Position numbers and translations under genes: made by a program. From a virus: DNA of 55,342 nt. Positions 32,188 through 41,969 of this stretch are shown one piece after another (within the stretch, counting starts at the first letter, position 1; every line of letters begins with the position of its first letter). Where the stretch lies: the IMG/VR virus record IMGVR_UViG_3300020220_000067, positions 1 through 55,342 of that record. The stretch is one strand, 5' to 3'. The notes below the pieces were generated by a model that had not been told where the DNA came from, did not search any database, and saw only the letters and a list, made by a program, of their open reading frames with translations.

Positions 32188-32799
32188 ATGAATCAGTACT
32201 TTTTTAAAATGAAAAAAGAAGAAAAAGAAAATATTCTTGATCAACATAAATCAATATATGATGGATACGTTACCAAGTATGGACAACAAATAAATAATCA
32301 ACCTTTATATATTCAAGATTTAGCAAACGATAAAAATGGAATTACGGTTTCTAACAAAGGAAATGTATCTACTTATAAAAATGTTGGTATTAATGAAAAT
32401 GTTTTAGACACAATTGGAGACGGAGAAAACGATTTAAAAAATGGAACGGTGGATTTAGATTCTGAAATGAGTTTCCAAATGGACGATGCAAATTTTTTAC
32501 ACGATATCCTTCCATCACCAAATGATGATGAACACGAAATTATAATTTCTTTGGGTGACCTTGGTAATGAAAATACCAAATTTGACATAATTGATACTCA
32601 AGACGACTACACCGATGAGTCAGAAAATAGTTTTAATATACAATCAATTGATGATCTTGAGGATGAAGAGTACACAACATTTGACGATCTACCATATAAT
32701 GAATTTTTTAATTCTGAGGACATAGAAGACGTGGAATCTTTGGAAAATTCAATAAATGAGTCCTTAGACATGTTTAAAAGATTTAAAAAATACAATTAA
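32188..32799 (+). CDS. EEKENILDQH-type leader protein, acidic
   Basis: 203 residues. N-terminus MNQYFFKMKKEEKENILDQH, then KSIYDGY: the helix corresponds to EKSRILNMH of the leader type at 17482 and 55130. A conserved-looking segment follows (NDKNGITVSNKGNVSTYKNV); I recall similar text in uncultured marine phage proteins. The rest is very acidic and probably disordered (about residues 100-190). It opens the 32188-41913 operon. A variant motif TACTTATAA lies upstream. Confidence 0.7.
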   Translation: MNQYFFKMKKEEKENILDQHKSIYDGYVTKYGQQINNQPLYIQDLANDKNGITVSNKGNVSTYKNVGINENVLDTIGDGENDLKNGTVDLDSEMSFQMDDANFLHDILPSPNDDEHEIIISLGDLGNENTKFDIIDTQDDYTDESENSFNIQSIDDLEDEEYTTFDDLPYNEFFNSEDIEDVESLENSINESLDMFKRFKKYN

Positions 32800-32800
32800 A

Positions 32801-33100
32801 ATGGAAGTAGTAGAAATAGTTTCATATTACTACCATGAAGATAGAAAACTATTAGAAGTTTCGTTTAGATCTAGTATTGATAGTGATGATGAAATAAGAA
32901 ATGATATGTTAAATTTGGACGATGCTAAAAAAATAGGTTTCGAATTGATAAAAGAAGAGATTGACATCTTCGAAGATGAAGAAGATTTTTTCGAAGATTT
33001 CGATGATTTTGTTTTAATTGATGAGGATTTACTTTTATCTTATTTGAATGAATATTATATAGTTAATCCTAATAAAATTCCTAAAGCCGAGTTTTTTTAA
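32801..33100 (+). CDS. Small acidic protein
   Basis: 99 residues, MEVVEIVSYYYHEDRKLLEV. Begins one base after the previous stop. A beta-strand pair at the start, then a strongly acidic helix region (EEIDIFEDEEDFFEDFDDF). No leader. Function unknown; its charge could make it a partner of the basic proteins in the window. Confidence 0.6.
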   Translation: MEVVEIVSYYYHEDRKLLEVSFRSSIDSDDEIRNDMLNLDDAKKIGFELIKEEIDIFEDEEDFFEDFDDFVLIDEDLLLSYLNEYYIVNPNKIPKAEFF

Positions 33101-33104
33101 AAAG

Positions 33105-33344
33105 ATGGAATTGAATGATTTAATTTTTTTAATGAAAAAATTTACGACTTCAGAATATTCTGAGTTGGGTGAAGAAGATGCTGCGGCCGCTCCATCATCA
33201 GGAGGTGCTGCTGGTGGGGGGTACCCAACTGTAACTAAATGGGAGAGTGGACTTGCTCGTAGTGTTGCCAATACTTTAGACGCTAAAGTAAAATGGAATA
33301 CTTTGTATAAATTAACTCGAGGAAAAGCAAATACATTATTATGA
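33105..33344 (+). CDS. Small protein with Ala/Gly linker
   Basis: 79 residues, MELNDLIFLMKKFTTSEYSE. A GC-rich Ala/Ser/Gly stretch (DAAAAPSSGGAAGGGYPTV) separates an N-terminal helix from a compact C-terminal segment (TKWESGLARSVANTLDAKVK, then WNTLYKLTRGKANTLL). The Trp-Glu-Ser-Gly pattern seems familiar from marine phage proteins, but I cannot name it. Its stop overlaps the next start (ATGA), so the two are translationally coupled. Confidence 0.65.
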   Translation: MELNDLIFLMKKFTTSEYSELGEEDAAAAPSSGGAAGGGYPTVTKWESGLARSVANTLDAKVKWNTLYKLTRGKANTLL

Positions 33345-35731
33345 AAAACATTGATGAAATTATTGTTGAGTCGTTAAAATTGATCAACTATAATAGGAAT
33401 GAAACTTTAGATGAACAGGTTCCCTCATATTTAGCACAAACATCACAAGCACCTTTACTGCCAAAGGTTAAACTAAAAAATCTTGAGTACCCAAAAAAAA
33501 CCCCAAATAGTGCTTTAGATTATTTGTACGCAAGCCCTAGTGATGGTACCGTTGGTATTGCTTCAGGTCAATTAAGTCAAAGTCGTTATCCAAAGTCAAT
33601 TCCTAATGACGCTTTCTATATTGATGAAACAACATACAAACTTTGGATTTCTATGGATCCGTATAGTAGGTACACGGCGATAAAATTAATGGCCGCATCA
33701 AAAGATTTAGAAGCAAAGCAGGCCGCGGCAAGAACAAAAATTACAACTTCTTTTGATGTGAAAGAAGAAAATCCTTCCGACTATTTGTTAACATATCCCT
33801 CTTTACAAACGAATAATAGTGTATTCATTTATCCTGTAGAAAACGCGAGAAAAAACGAATACAGTTATGGTATGTACAAATACGTTATTTCTAACATAAA
33901 AAAATTGAGTTCTTTTGACAAACCAATGGCCGAAAAATTTTTTGGTAGACAATGTAAAAAATTATCAGGAACTCACCCAAACTATAATGTTGGGTATGAG
34001 GCAAAATTTGATTGGTATATAAATAAAAATACCGCATCAAAATGTTATCCTATTGTTATAACCCAAAAAGAAGTTGAGGTTGAGGAAACAAAGGGTGACA
34101 AAACATATTCTAAACAATATACAGAAAGATATTTCAATGTCCCAACCACAACGGTAACTAAATTAAAAAATGGTAATGAGATCAAAATTACTAAGACAAA
34201 ATACGATAAGGAATGTATTCCAATTGGATATGATAGTTGTTTGAAATTATCTTGGGAAATGATGTCATTATATAATAATACCCAAGGCATTTTTGAATTT
34301 ACCTTAGATCGATATGAAAATTCAAAACCATTGAGAACGCAAACTGATAACCCTTTTGAAAAAGACCCAGGATGGCCAAGGACTTATATGGCAACCATGA
34401 CAGAAGAATGGTTTCCTTGGACAAATACATTTAAAGGATACTTGGAGATTACTGAAGATTCAAAAAATAAATTTGGGTCTTGGGTCATACAGAGAGCTGA
34501 AACCAGCTCCAACAAAACAGGAGTTCGAATTGTTGAAGATTATTTGAAAACAAAAAATTTATCTAGTGGTGATTATAATTGTAACGGACCTTATACATTA
34601 AACGATAAGTTTGGACTACAACAATGGTCTTATCAAAACTATTTAGAAAAATCTAAGGCAAAGAATGTTTCTACCCAAAATTTAAATTATAGTACAGAAT
34701 CAAATAAATGGATGGTAAGAAATATTTTCACATATTGGAATGAGGAGAATTATTATAATTCTACAGGAACCCTTGGGACAACTCCATTAATGTCAAATGA
34801 AAATGTTTTGGATCCCTACCTTAATGATTTATACGGGATAAACGATAAAAAATTAGGGTCAGATGCTGAATACGATCAATTTTACTCTTTGAAAGATGTC
34901 GAAGCTTTAGAAAAAAAATATGAGGATATTTTAAATCAAAAAGGAAATAACCTAAAAAGTTTTTTAGCGGTTTTATCAAAAGATTATAACTCTGAAAAAA
35001 ACTCAAAAAATAAAGTGAATACCTCATCATTTTTAGAACTTTATTTAAAATATAAATGGGATAATATTTTACAATCCTATTTGTTTCAAAAAGTAACAAG
35101 CGTGGAAGAGGATGTTTGTGTTATGCCACCTGAAACTTCAACCACTAAAGTTTGGAGGATGATGATTTTTTTAATGACAGAAGGTTTGAAGTTATCTCCG
35201 CCAACTTTTACAACACCAAAATCAAAAGGAGTACCTTACAAAACGCCAGAACTCACTTGGTTGAATGCTGGTACCACATCTAAAGATTTAAGAATTTCTA
35301 ATATAGAATCATGCGCAAAAAAAACTATGTCATTTACACCTGGAATTAGTTTTTTTGGTACCATACCACTTCCAAAAGAAATTAATGACTCTCAACTATC
35401 TGAGTTAAAAATTGATAAAAATAGAATTTGTACGATAGACGACGGGGAATCAAAAATTTTAAACGGTAATACAATTTTTTTTAAATTGAACGATGTGTCT
35501 CTTGAAGAATTAGGGGTTAGTTCACCTGTTGATTTTAACATGTTTGGTGGATCTGTTGATGCAAATGAATTAATAAACGCATTTAGTAACAAACCTACTG
35601 ATGATAATATTGACACAAATAGTGAGGCGTTCATGAAACAACAATTGGCCGTTTATAATAAAATGAATGAAGAAATTGATAAATTTATAAACACTCATTT
35701 AGTTGTTCCGTCAAAATTAATTAAAATTTAA
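33341..35731 (+). CDS. Very large leader protein, unknown
   Basis: 796 residues. N-terminus MKNIDEIIVESLKLINYNRN, then ETLDEQ: L-D-E before Gln at about residue 26. The body is soluble in appearance, with many Lys, Tyr and Asn, and Trp/Tyr-rich segments; Cys at scattered positions. No domain recognised. Its place directly before two other very large proteins suggests that the three form a virion complex. Start overlaps the previous stop. Confidence 0.7.
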   Translation: MKNIDEIIVESLKLINYNRNETLDEQVPSYLAQTSQAPLLPKVKLKNLEYPKKTPNSALDYLYASPSDGTVGIASGQLSQSRYPKSIPNDAFYIDETTYKLWISMDPYSRYTAIKLMAASKDLEAKQAAARTKITTSFDVKEENPSDYLLTYPSLQTNNSVFIYPVENARKNEYSYGMYKYVISNIKKLSSFDKPMAEKFFGRQCKKLSGTHPNYNVGYEAKFDWYINKNTASKCYPIVITQKEVEVEETKGDKTYSKQYTERYFNVPTTTVTKLKNGNEIKITKTKYDKECIPIGYDSCLKLSWEMMSLYNNTQGIFEFTLDRYENSKPLRTQTDNPFEKDPGWPRTYMATMTEEWFPWTNTFKGYLEITEDSKNKFGSWVIQRAETSSNKTGVRIVEDYLKTKNLSSGDYNCNGPYTLNDKFGLQQWSYQNYLEKSKAKNVSTQNLNYSTESNKWMVRNIFTYWNEENYYNSTGTLGTTPLMSNENVLDPYLNDLYGINDKKLGSDAEYDQFYSLKDVEALEKKYEDILNQKGNNLKSFLAVLSKDYNSEKNSKNKVNTSSFLELYLKYKWDNILQSYLFQKVTSVEEDVCVMPPETSTTKVWRMMIFLMTEGLKLSPPTFTTPKSKGVPYKTPELTWLNAGTTSKDLRISNIESCAKKTMSFTPGISFFGTIPLPKEINDSQLSELKIDKNRICTIDDGESKILNGNTIFFKLNDVSLEELGVSSPVDFNMFGGSVDANELINAFSNKPTDDNIDTNSEAFMKQQLAVYNKMNEEIDKFINTHLVVPSKLIKI

Positions 35732-35742
35732 ATGTATAAAGT

Positions 35743-38316
35743 ATGATAACTGCAATAGCAATAATAACTTTAGTAGTTGGGGGTGGTGTTTTTTTATACA
35801 AACAACAAACTTTAAGTCATTATGATCAAGAAATGCAACAATATGATGGGTTTTTTACCGATTTAGTTCTTGGGGAATTTTTTGAAATAGATTTTTTTAG
35901 TGGATCAGAAAATGCCGCAACAGCGATGGATTTAACCTATCTCAAAAACAAAAACAGCGGTTTAGAAATCTTTAAAGACCAAAATGGATATTACTTAAGA
36001 TTTCAAACAAGTGATACCGCTACAGAATATGTTAGATTGTACTTACCAAAGGATGAGTGGTTCAAACAATTTAATGGGGTTGTAAAATCGTTTAAAGATA
36101 GAGAATCTGAAGGTAGTGAACTACAAAATAAATTCTCATTGTTGTTTTATTTGAAATACCCAAGCAGTTCAATAAGAACTAAACAAGTTGACGAAAATGG
36201 AAAAGAATTTTATGGTCCTTTAGGTGGTAATGTTGATGCCAGTAGGGGTTGGGATGTTTATAACAAATATAAAGTTTCAGGTTATTTTTCACTCGAGGGT
36301 AATAAAATACGAAAAAAAGTGGAGGTTACAGAATCTTTTTTACCGCAAAACAATACTAAATTTATTGGCGAAGAAATAATAACTCAATATCAATTGGATG
36401 CTCAAAGAAGAGAAATAGAATATCAATCACAACAAAGAGAAAAACAAAACTTATTATCAAAAGTTAATGAAGCACAAATACAAACACCTGGCGGTTTAGC
36501 CGAATATACATATCAATCAGATGAATACGGAAAAAGCGATTTTGATGTTTGGTATGACAGCTCTCAGGGAACCCTTATCATTATTGGGGTTCAAATTGCT
36601 GTAGGTATTTTGACATCTGGTGTAGGTAATGAAATTATGTTAGGTTGTGAAACTTATGCTTGGGGTACAGCGGTAAAGGCCGGTATTGTAATTGGGGGAG
36701 AACTTGTTGTAGGATTGCCAGAAGCTCTATATCTTTACAATAGAGGATACACATCAATTGCCGGTTTAGTTACGTTATGTTGTTTTATACCACTAATAAC
36801 AGAATTCAAATTGGGAAGAATGATTTTGAATTTACAACCCGGTAACACCGAAATTTTATTCAGGTTGGTAAAAGAAAGTAAAACTTGGAGAACCCCAAGA
36901 GAATTTTTAACTTTTATGAAAGGTTTATCAGAAATCGAACAAAAATTTATTGCAGAACATTTATCGGCACTTGCAGTATATTATTCTAAAAATGGAACTA
37001 AACAAATTGTTGAAGAGGCTTCAAAAAAATTAGTACAAGAGTTTGAAAGTTTGGCAAAAAAAACTTCAAAAGTATCTGCTATTAAAACAGAAAAAGAATT
37101 AATTCAAAGATTACAAAATACTTTTCGTAAAGTTTCTAAATTACAAAAAGGAGGAAGATTTGCGGCCTTAGAAACTTATAAATTCAATCAATATCCTATA
37201 TTAAGTAGTTTAGGATTTACAACAGGTACAATTTTAGTAATGATGTTAGGTTGTGTTGTTTTTATTGAAAACGACGATAATCTCTTGAGAGATCCGAATG
37301 GTCTAATTGGTAAGTTGGAAAAAGGGGTACAATATTTTGCAAAAGAAGTTCCTAAAGCAAAAGAACTTTTACAACAAATGGCTAATCTTTGTACATCGTC
37401 ATTTAACACCGCAATGACAAATCCAACAGAAGAAAACTTGAAAAAAGCAGTAGAAGTTAATAAAAGTTTTTACATAGTGTTAAACAACTTATCTATTTTT
37501 TATAATTCAGGCCAATTGAATGGTTGGGCTAATGCGGACTTTACTAACGAAAAAAGAAACGATACAAATAGACAGGCATATTCATTACTTTTAAAACTAC
37601 AATGTTTACTTGTAAACAATATTATTCAAAAAAATGAAGACGAGAAAAGACAGGGTTTAAAAGAACAAACTGAGGATGATTTTGATGATTTGACAGTTGT
37701 TGTTGCAGACAAAGAATTAAGTGAGTTGGAAAAAAAACAACTCGAGGGGTACAAAGTAAATATAGGAGGAACATTATATCCCAAAAAAGGAATATATTAT
37801 ACGATTGATGCAGAACAAGTGAATTTTGAAAAAAGTGATTTTGATCAATTTTTATTTTGGTTAATTGGTGTGAAAGATTGTTCAGTAGTAAACACAACAC
37901 CTTGGTTTAGTAATCAAAAAGACGGATTTTCTTGGAGTTATTATTTGTATAAAAGTAAAGATGAAAATGGAGAAATGGTTTTTTACCCAAAAACTCTCAC
38001 TTTCCAATATGGGCCAACTCAGTTAAAATATGTTATTGGTGATTACCAAAATATGTGTAAAAAATTTGATAGAAGTACTTTAGATAGTGATTTTTATAAT
38101 TGTTGTTTTATTAGAGCTCTTTATACAAATTATTTTGACAATTGGATCTTAAGTGATGACTATAAACAATGGCAATCAAAAAAATCAACAAGTCAAAATG
38201 ACGAAATACCCAAAGAAAAAACGTTAGCGAACAATGATTTAACAAATCAAACTGATGTCAACACAACCAAACCAATAGAAGATAAAAATACGACAGTTAT
38301 AAAAGATAAAACATGA
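35743..38316 (+). CDS. Very large membrane-interacting protein
   Basis: 857 residues. The N-terminus is a membrane helix (ITAIAIITLVVGGGVFLY) rather than a leader. Residues about 270-350 contain Gly- and small-residue-rich hydrophobic helices (GTLIIIGVQIAVGILTSGVG, AWGTAVKAGIVIGGELVVGL, SIAGLVTLCCFIPLITEF), the pattern seen in ejection or channel proteins. Another hydrophobic segment is near 480 (GFTTGTILVMMLGCVVFIE). The C-terminus is polar with a Thr/Asn-rich tail. It starts 11 bases after the previous gene. Role by inference only. Confidence 0.65.
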   Translation: MITAIAIITLVVGGGVFLYKQQTLSHYDQEMQQYDGFFTDLVLGEFFEIDFFSGSENAATAMDLTYLKNKNSGLEIFKDQNGYYLRFQTSDTATEYVRLYLPKDEWFKQFNGVVKSFKDRESEGSELQNKFSLLFYLKYPSSSIRTKQVDENGKEFYGPLGGNVDASRGWDVYNKYKVSGYFSLEGNKIRKKVEVTESFLPQNNTKFIGEEIITQYQLDAQRREIEYQSQQREKQNLLSKVNEAQIQTPGGLAEYTYQSDEYGKSDFDVWYDSSQGTLIIIGVQIAVGILTSGVGNEIMLGCETYAWGTAVKAGIVIGGELVVGLPEALYLYNRGYTSIAGLVTLCCFIPLITEFKLGRMILNLQPGNTEILFRLVKESKTWRTPREFLTFMKGLSEIEQKFIAEHLSALAVYYSKNGTKQIVEEASKKLVQEFESLAKKTSKVSAIKTEKELIQRLQNTFRKVSKLQKGGRFAALETYKFNQYPILSSLGFTTGTILVMMLGCVVFIENDDNLLRDPNGLIGKLEKGVQYFAKEVPKAKELLQQMANLCTSSFNTAMTNPTEENLKKAVEVNKSFYIVLNNLSIFYNSGQLNGWANADFTNEKRNDTNRQAYSLLLKLQCLLVNNIIQKNEDEKRQGLKEQTEDDFDDLTVVVADKELSELEKKQLEGYKVNIGGTLYPKKGIYYTIDAEQVNFEKSDFDQFLFWLIGVKDCSVVNTTPWFSNQKDGFSWSYYLYKSKDENGEMVFYPKTLTFQYGPTQLKYVIGDYQNMCKKFDRSTLDSDFYNCCFIRALYTNYFDNWILSDDYKQWQSKKSTSQNDEIPKEKTLANNDLTNQTDVNTTKPIEDKNTTVIKDKT

Positions 38317-38371
38317 CATATCAATTATTGGGAAATTACTAATGATTGATATATTTATTAATAAAGTTTAT

Positions 38372-40468
38372 ATGAAATATTTTTTAAATGAAGAAATAAA
38401 AAGAAGTTTGGTTCTTATGGGTTTACCTGAAAGAATTTCACATAGATTATCTGAAGCCATTTCTGCTGCAGCCTCAACCAATCCAATCTTGGAATTTATG
38501 GCGATTTTGAAAACGGCAATGAAAAAAGGGGACGTAGAAGTTTTAACTGCGGAAGAGAGAAGGGCAATCGCGGCATTTGCTGATGAACTACAGGGTCAAA
38601 AAGTCATAGATGATTTTGGTGATGTGGGAGAAAGATTGACAAAAGATCAGTTGACAATACTTAAAAATTATTTTAGTGGGACAAGTATTGGTAAAGGTGT
38701 GGACATTGCTTATGCTTCTATGATATACCATAATACAAGTGCATCTATAAGATACTTAGAGGTTGAAGAAGAAATATTCGAATCATTAGAAAGACAATTA
38801 GCAGAAGTAAGTGATAACTCTACTGAAGAATTAAAAACAGTAAGAGATTTATTTGATGCCGCAAAAGACAATGAACTTAGTCCTGCGGTAAGGGCGGAAC
38901 TTGCAGAAAAAGCTAAAGTAGTTGCTGCTAAATTGGAAGAAGACAATATCTACAAAAAATTGATACTTGACACTGCAGATAATGAGGCGGCAAAGGCCGA
39001 ACGACAAGCCAAAAATGGTAATGTGTACTTGGTCACTGATGATGAGATTGCAAAAGTCACTGACGAAGGAATACAACAATTAAAAGATGCTGCTGATACA
39101 GGCCTTTCTAAAATGGAAGACGAGTTTGGGGACATTGTTTTTAGAGGAACCGAAGATTTAGAAGAAGAAATTGGTGAAGAAGAAGCTGTTAGTTTAGAGG
39201 AGGCGGCACAAAAAGCATTCATGGAAAGAATGAATCAAACTTGTAAGTCAAAATTTTGCGGAACTATGTATGCTTACTGGAAAGGGAAGTCGCCAAAATT
39301 TGACTCGATGTGGGACATCATGGTTAAAGAACTAGAAAAAATGATGAGAACCTCAACAGGGCAAAGTTTGAGTAGAATACCAAAAGAAACTGAAGATACA
39401 TATAATATTATATTAAAAAAATTCAAAGAAGGTAATACACCTTTAACATTGGATCAGTACATGACTTTAGGTCAAAAAGTTTATGATAAATGGTCCAAAG
39501 GTGGTATTTGGGAAAGATTTAGTTTGTCAGGTTTATTTGGTACAGGAAGACAAAGTATGGTCACTTTGGGAAGATTTAGTTTGGGTTCGGATTTGTATAC
39601 AGGTAAATGGACATTAAAAAGCTCCATCAAAAGATGGGCACCTTTCAACGCTTTATGGTTGTTATGGTCAATTGGGGTTGGTGTTTATGAATTGAAAGTT
39701 GGAAGTGACGACCCAAATAAAACGACTGAAGATATTTTAAGAGAAGCGGTTGTAGATTGGGTAAAAAATTCCGTTGCAACGGGTTTTGGTTTAGCTTTTG
39801 CACCAAGATTAGCAATGGAGGGTTTAATAGAGGGATTCCAATTTCTTTTACCTCCAAGTACATACGTAAATAAAGAAGATTTGATTGAGTATCTAAAAAA
39901 GAACTCATTATCTTCCCAAGGAACCGCTTGGACAATTTTAGAGATAAATGATAATATTTTTAATAAGAAAGGTGTTAAAGTTTATTTTGGGCCAGATGAC
40001 GAACCACCAATAACGCAAATCACTGGAATTAAAGACCCGGCATATTCTATGGCAAATGGTAGATATTATTTTGAAAAAACGGGAGATTTTTCTTATAAAT
40101 TAGTTTTTATACCTGAAGGTCAGAAAAAACCAAAAGTAGAGGAGGAAAAAACAGATGAGTTGGATAAAAAATCGATTGAAACTATTGAGAATCAAATTGC
40201 AACAAATTCGGTTTTATCTCAATTTATAAAAGACCGTTTGACAGGTATAATTAAAAGTCATAAAAAACATATTGATTTCAAATCACAGAAAAAAATGTCA
40301 CAAGATGACGGTAGTCAAATCATTGCACTAATTTTTGAATGGAAAGACAAGGACACTGATCAAAGTTATAAATTCGCCTTTAATTACACAAAATTTAAAT
40401 CAATGAATAATCCCGATTTGAAAAACCAAGAAAATTGGGCTCAACTAGTAAGAGAATATAAAGAATAA
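38372..40468 (+). CDS. Large leader protein, helical with membrane segments
   Basis: 698 residues from ATG 38372, chosen over the in-frame ATG at 38342 because TATTTATTA (38352-38360) lies between them. N-terminus MKYFLNEEIKRSLVLMGLPE, ending R-L-S-E before Ala near residue 28. The first half is Ala/Glu-rich helix, probably elongated coiled coil. Residues about 420-500 include hydrophobic stretches (ALWLLWSIGVGVYEL; ATGFGLAFAPRLAMEG). It has an internal promoter motif, so it can be made independently of the upstream genes. Stop and next start overlap (TAATG). Confidence 0.7.
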   Translation: MKYFLNEEIKRSLVLMGLPERISHRLSEAISAAASTNPILEFMAILKTAMKKGDVEVLTAEERRAIAAFADELQGQKVIDDFGDVGERLTKDQLTILKNYFSGTSIGKGVDIAYASMIYHNTSASIRYLEVEEEIFESLERQLAEVSDNSTEELKTVRDLFDAAKDNELSPAVRAELAEKAKVVAAKLEEDNIYKKLILDTADNEAAKAERQAKNGNVYLVTDDEIAKVTDEGIQQLKDAADTGLSKMEDEFGDIVFRGTEDLEEEIGEEEAVSLEEAAQKAFMERMNQTCKSKFCGTMYAYWKGKSPKFDSMWDIMVKELEKMMRTSTGQSLSRIPKETEDTYNIILKKFKEGNTPLTLDQYMTLGQKVYDKWSKGGIWERFSLSGLFGTGRQSMVTLGRFSLGSDLYTGKWTLKSSIKRWAPFNALWLLWSIGVGVYELKVGSDDPNKTTEDILREAVVDWVKNSVATGFGLAFAPRLAMEGLIEGFQFLLPPSTYVNKEDLIEYLKKNSLSSQGTAWTILEINDNIFNKKGVKVYFGPDDEPPITQITGIKDPAYSMANGRYYFEKTGDFSYKLVFIPEGQKKPKVEEEKTDELDKKSIETIENQIATNSVLSQFIKDRLTGIIKSHKKHIDFKSQKKMSQDDGSQIIALIFEWKDKDTDQSYKFAFNYTKFKSMNNPDLKNQENWAQLVREYKE

Positions 40469-41913
40469 TGAAATTTAAAAATATTTTAATTTTAGAAGAT
40501 CTAGGTTGCGACGATTCAAAATGTGATGGTGGATTCACAACTTGTGCGGGACAAACAAGTAAATGTGAAAAATTAAAAAACGATCCAGATTTTATTGTTT
40601 GTGTCAATCGAGGAACACAAGTTGCTGAAAAATTTTGTAAAAAAAAGGTTAATGTTATAACTCCACCAACACCGAGTCCTGGTAAAAAATGTTCACAACC
40701 AGAAGATTGTCCTGCTGATGTAGTAAATTTTTTAACTTGGTATTGGAAAGATAAAAAATGGGTAGACGCAAGTGGAAATCCTGACTCATTAAAACATCCA
40801 GACCAGATTAACGGGGTCAATCTCAAAGCTGATGGGTGTGTATCATCTACATTTTCAAGAAATTTTGAGGATGCCAAAAAAAGGTACACTACAACACATA
40901 AATGTGTTGCAGGACCAACAAAAACTGAAGGACTGAAAAGAGCATATTCTGAAAATAAGGAAAAATATCTCAAAACAGTAAGTCCTACAATTATTGATGA
41001 TCCCGATGCTTCGGCAAAAGAAGAATGTACGAAAAAAGGAGGTACTTTTGATCCTAAAACAAAAGAATGTAAAATGCCAATAAATCCTGGTGTGCAAAAT
41101 TTTAGGATCGAGTTTGACACTAAATTTGGAGGTTTAGTTGACAAATTCAAACTAGATCCTGAACAATGGGATCGGATGTATGACACAATGCCAGAAACAT
41201 ATCCACCAACAAGTTTTTCAGTTTTGAGTGCGATAACCAAAAACATAGTTTCTTATATTGAAGATTTTTATGCGTCATCAGAATTTGGAATTTTCAAACA
41301 AGTTTTAGACACTTTTGTCGAATTATATAGTAATAAGGTAGATGAAAAAGGAACAGTGACCGACGATAAAAGTAAAATCTTGGACCCATCTTTTTTCAAA
41401 AGATTCGGAGGTACTGTAGATGAGGTTAAACAGTTATCAACTAGTATAGAAACTGTAAATAATGTAAAAATTACAAAATTAAACTACAATTCTTTGATGG
41501 ATCCTGAAGCATCATACCAAAACATGTTTTCACAAAAAATTGTGACTGTGTTAGCATCTCCTGAAAGCTACTTCACTAAACCATTAAAAATGTATGCGTG
41601 GAAAAAAAACAGTTTTGGGGCTCTTCCGAAAATTGACCTTACTCCAATCGATAATGTTTTGAAAAGTGAAATAACCGAAAAAAATTGTGAAACACTTTTG
41701 GACACATTTGGGTATTATAAATCAAATCCACTAATACCTCGACAAAAAATTGAGGAAATGGTTACTATGGGTCAAACGTGTCTATGTAAAAATAAATTTA
41801 TGGAGATAGGAAAACTAACGGGTAAAGATAAATTTAGTAGAGAAAAAAAAGAATTGGCAAAAAAAAGATTAGGGATTTTAAATAACATGGGGGTTTCTAA
41901 ACTGAATTGTTAA
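40468..41913 (+). CDS. Cys-rich 481-residue protein
   Basis: MKFKNILILEDLGCDDSKCD at the start, with I-L-E-D as a possible short leader. Over 15 Cys, mostly in the first 200 residues (CDGGFTTCAGQTSKCEKL, SQPEDCPADVV, GCVSSTF, KCVAGPT), so either disulfide-bonded outside the cell or metal-binding. A Trp-rich segment (FLTWYWKDKKWVDASGNPDS) recalls small wall- or sugar-binding modules, without firm match. The C-terminal half is helical. Last gene of the operon; a terminator follows. Confidence 0.65.
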   Translation: MKFKNILILEDLGCDDSKCDGGFTTCAGQTSKCEKLKNDPDFIVCVNRGTQVAEKFCKKKVNVITPPTPSPGKKCSQPEDCPADVVNFLTWYWKDKKWVDASGNPDSLKHPDQINGVNLKADGCVSSTFSRNFEDAKKRYTTTHKCVAGPTKTEGLKRAYSENKEKYLKTVSPTIIDDPDASAKEECTKKGGTFDPKTKECKMPINPGVQNFRIEFDTKFGGLVDKFKLDPEQWDRMYDTMPETYPPTSFSVLSAITKNIVSYIEDFYASSEFGIFKQVLDTFVELYSNKVDEKGTVTDDKSKILDPSFFKRFGGTVDEVKQLSTSIETVNNVKITKLNYNSLMDPEASYQNMFSQKIVTVLASPESYFTKPLKMYAWKKNSFGALPKIDLTPIDNVLKSEITEKNCETLLDTFGYYKSNPLIPRQKIEEMVTMGQTCLCKNKFMEIGKLTGKDKFSREKKELAKKRLGILNNMGVSKLNC

Positions 41914-41935
41914 CCAAATTAATTTATTATTTTTA

Positions 41936-41969
41936 AAAAAGGGTTATTTATTATAATAACCCTTTTTTT
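41936..41969 (+). terminator. Terminator hairpin that contains a promoter-like motif
   Basis: AAAGGGTTATT/AATAACCCTTT stem and T7. The loop side reads TTATTTATTATAA, which includes TATTTATTA, and the T run touches the ATG at 41970. One element may end the upstream operon and start the glycan operon. Confidence 0.65.

Noticed and set aside
40395-41246. 283-codon minus-strand frame
   Set aside because: Opposite to the Cys-rich gene at 40468, which fits the operon and its overlap; the minus frame has no promoter or recognisable content.
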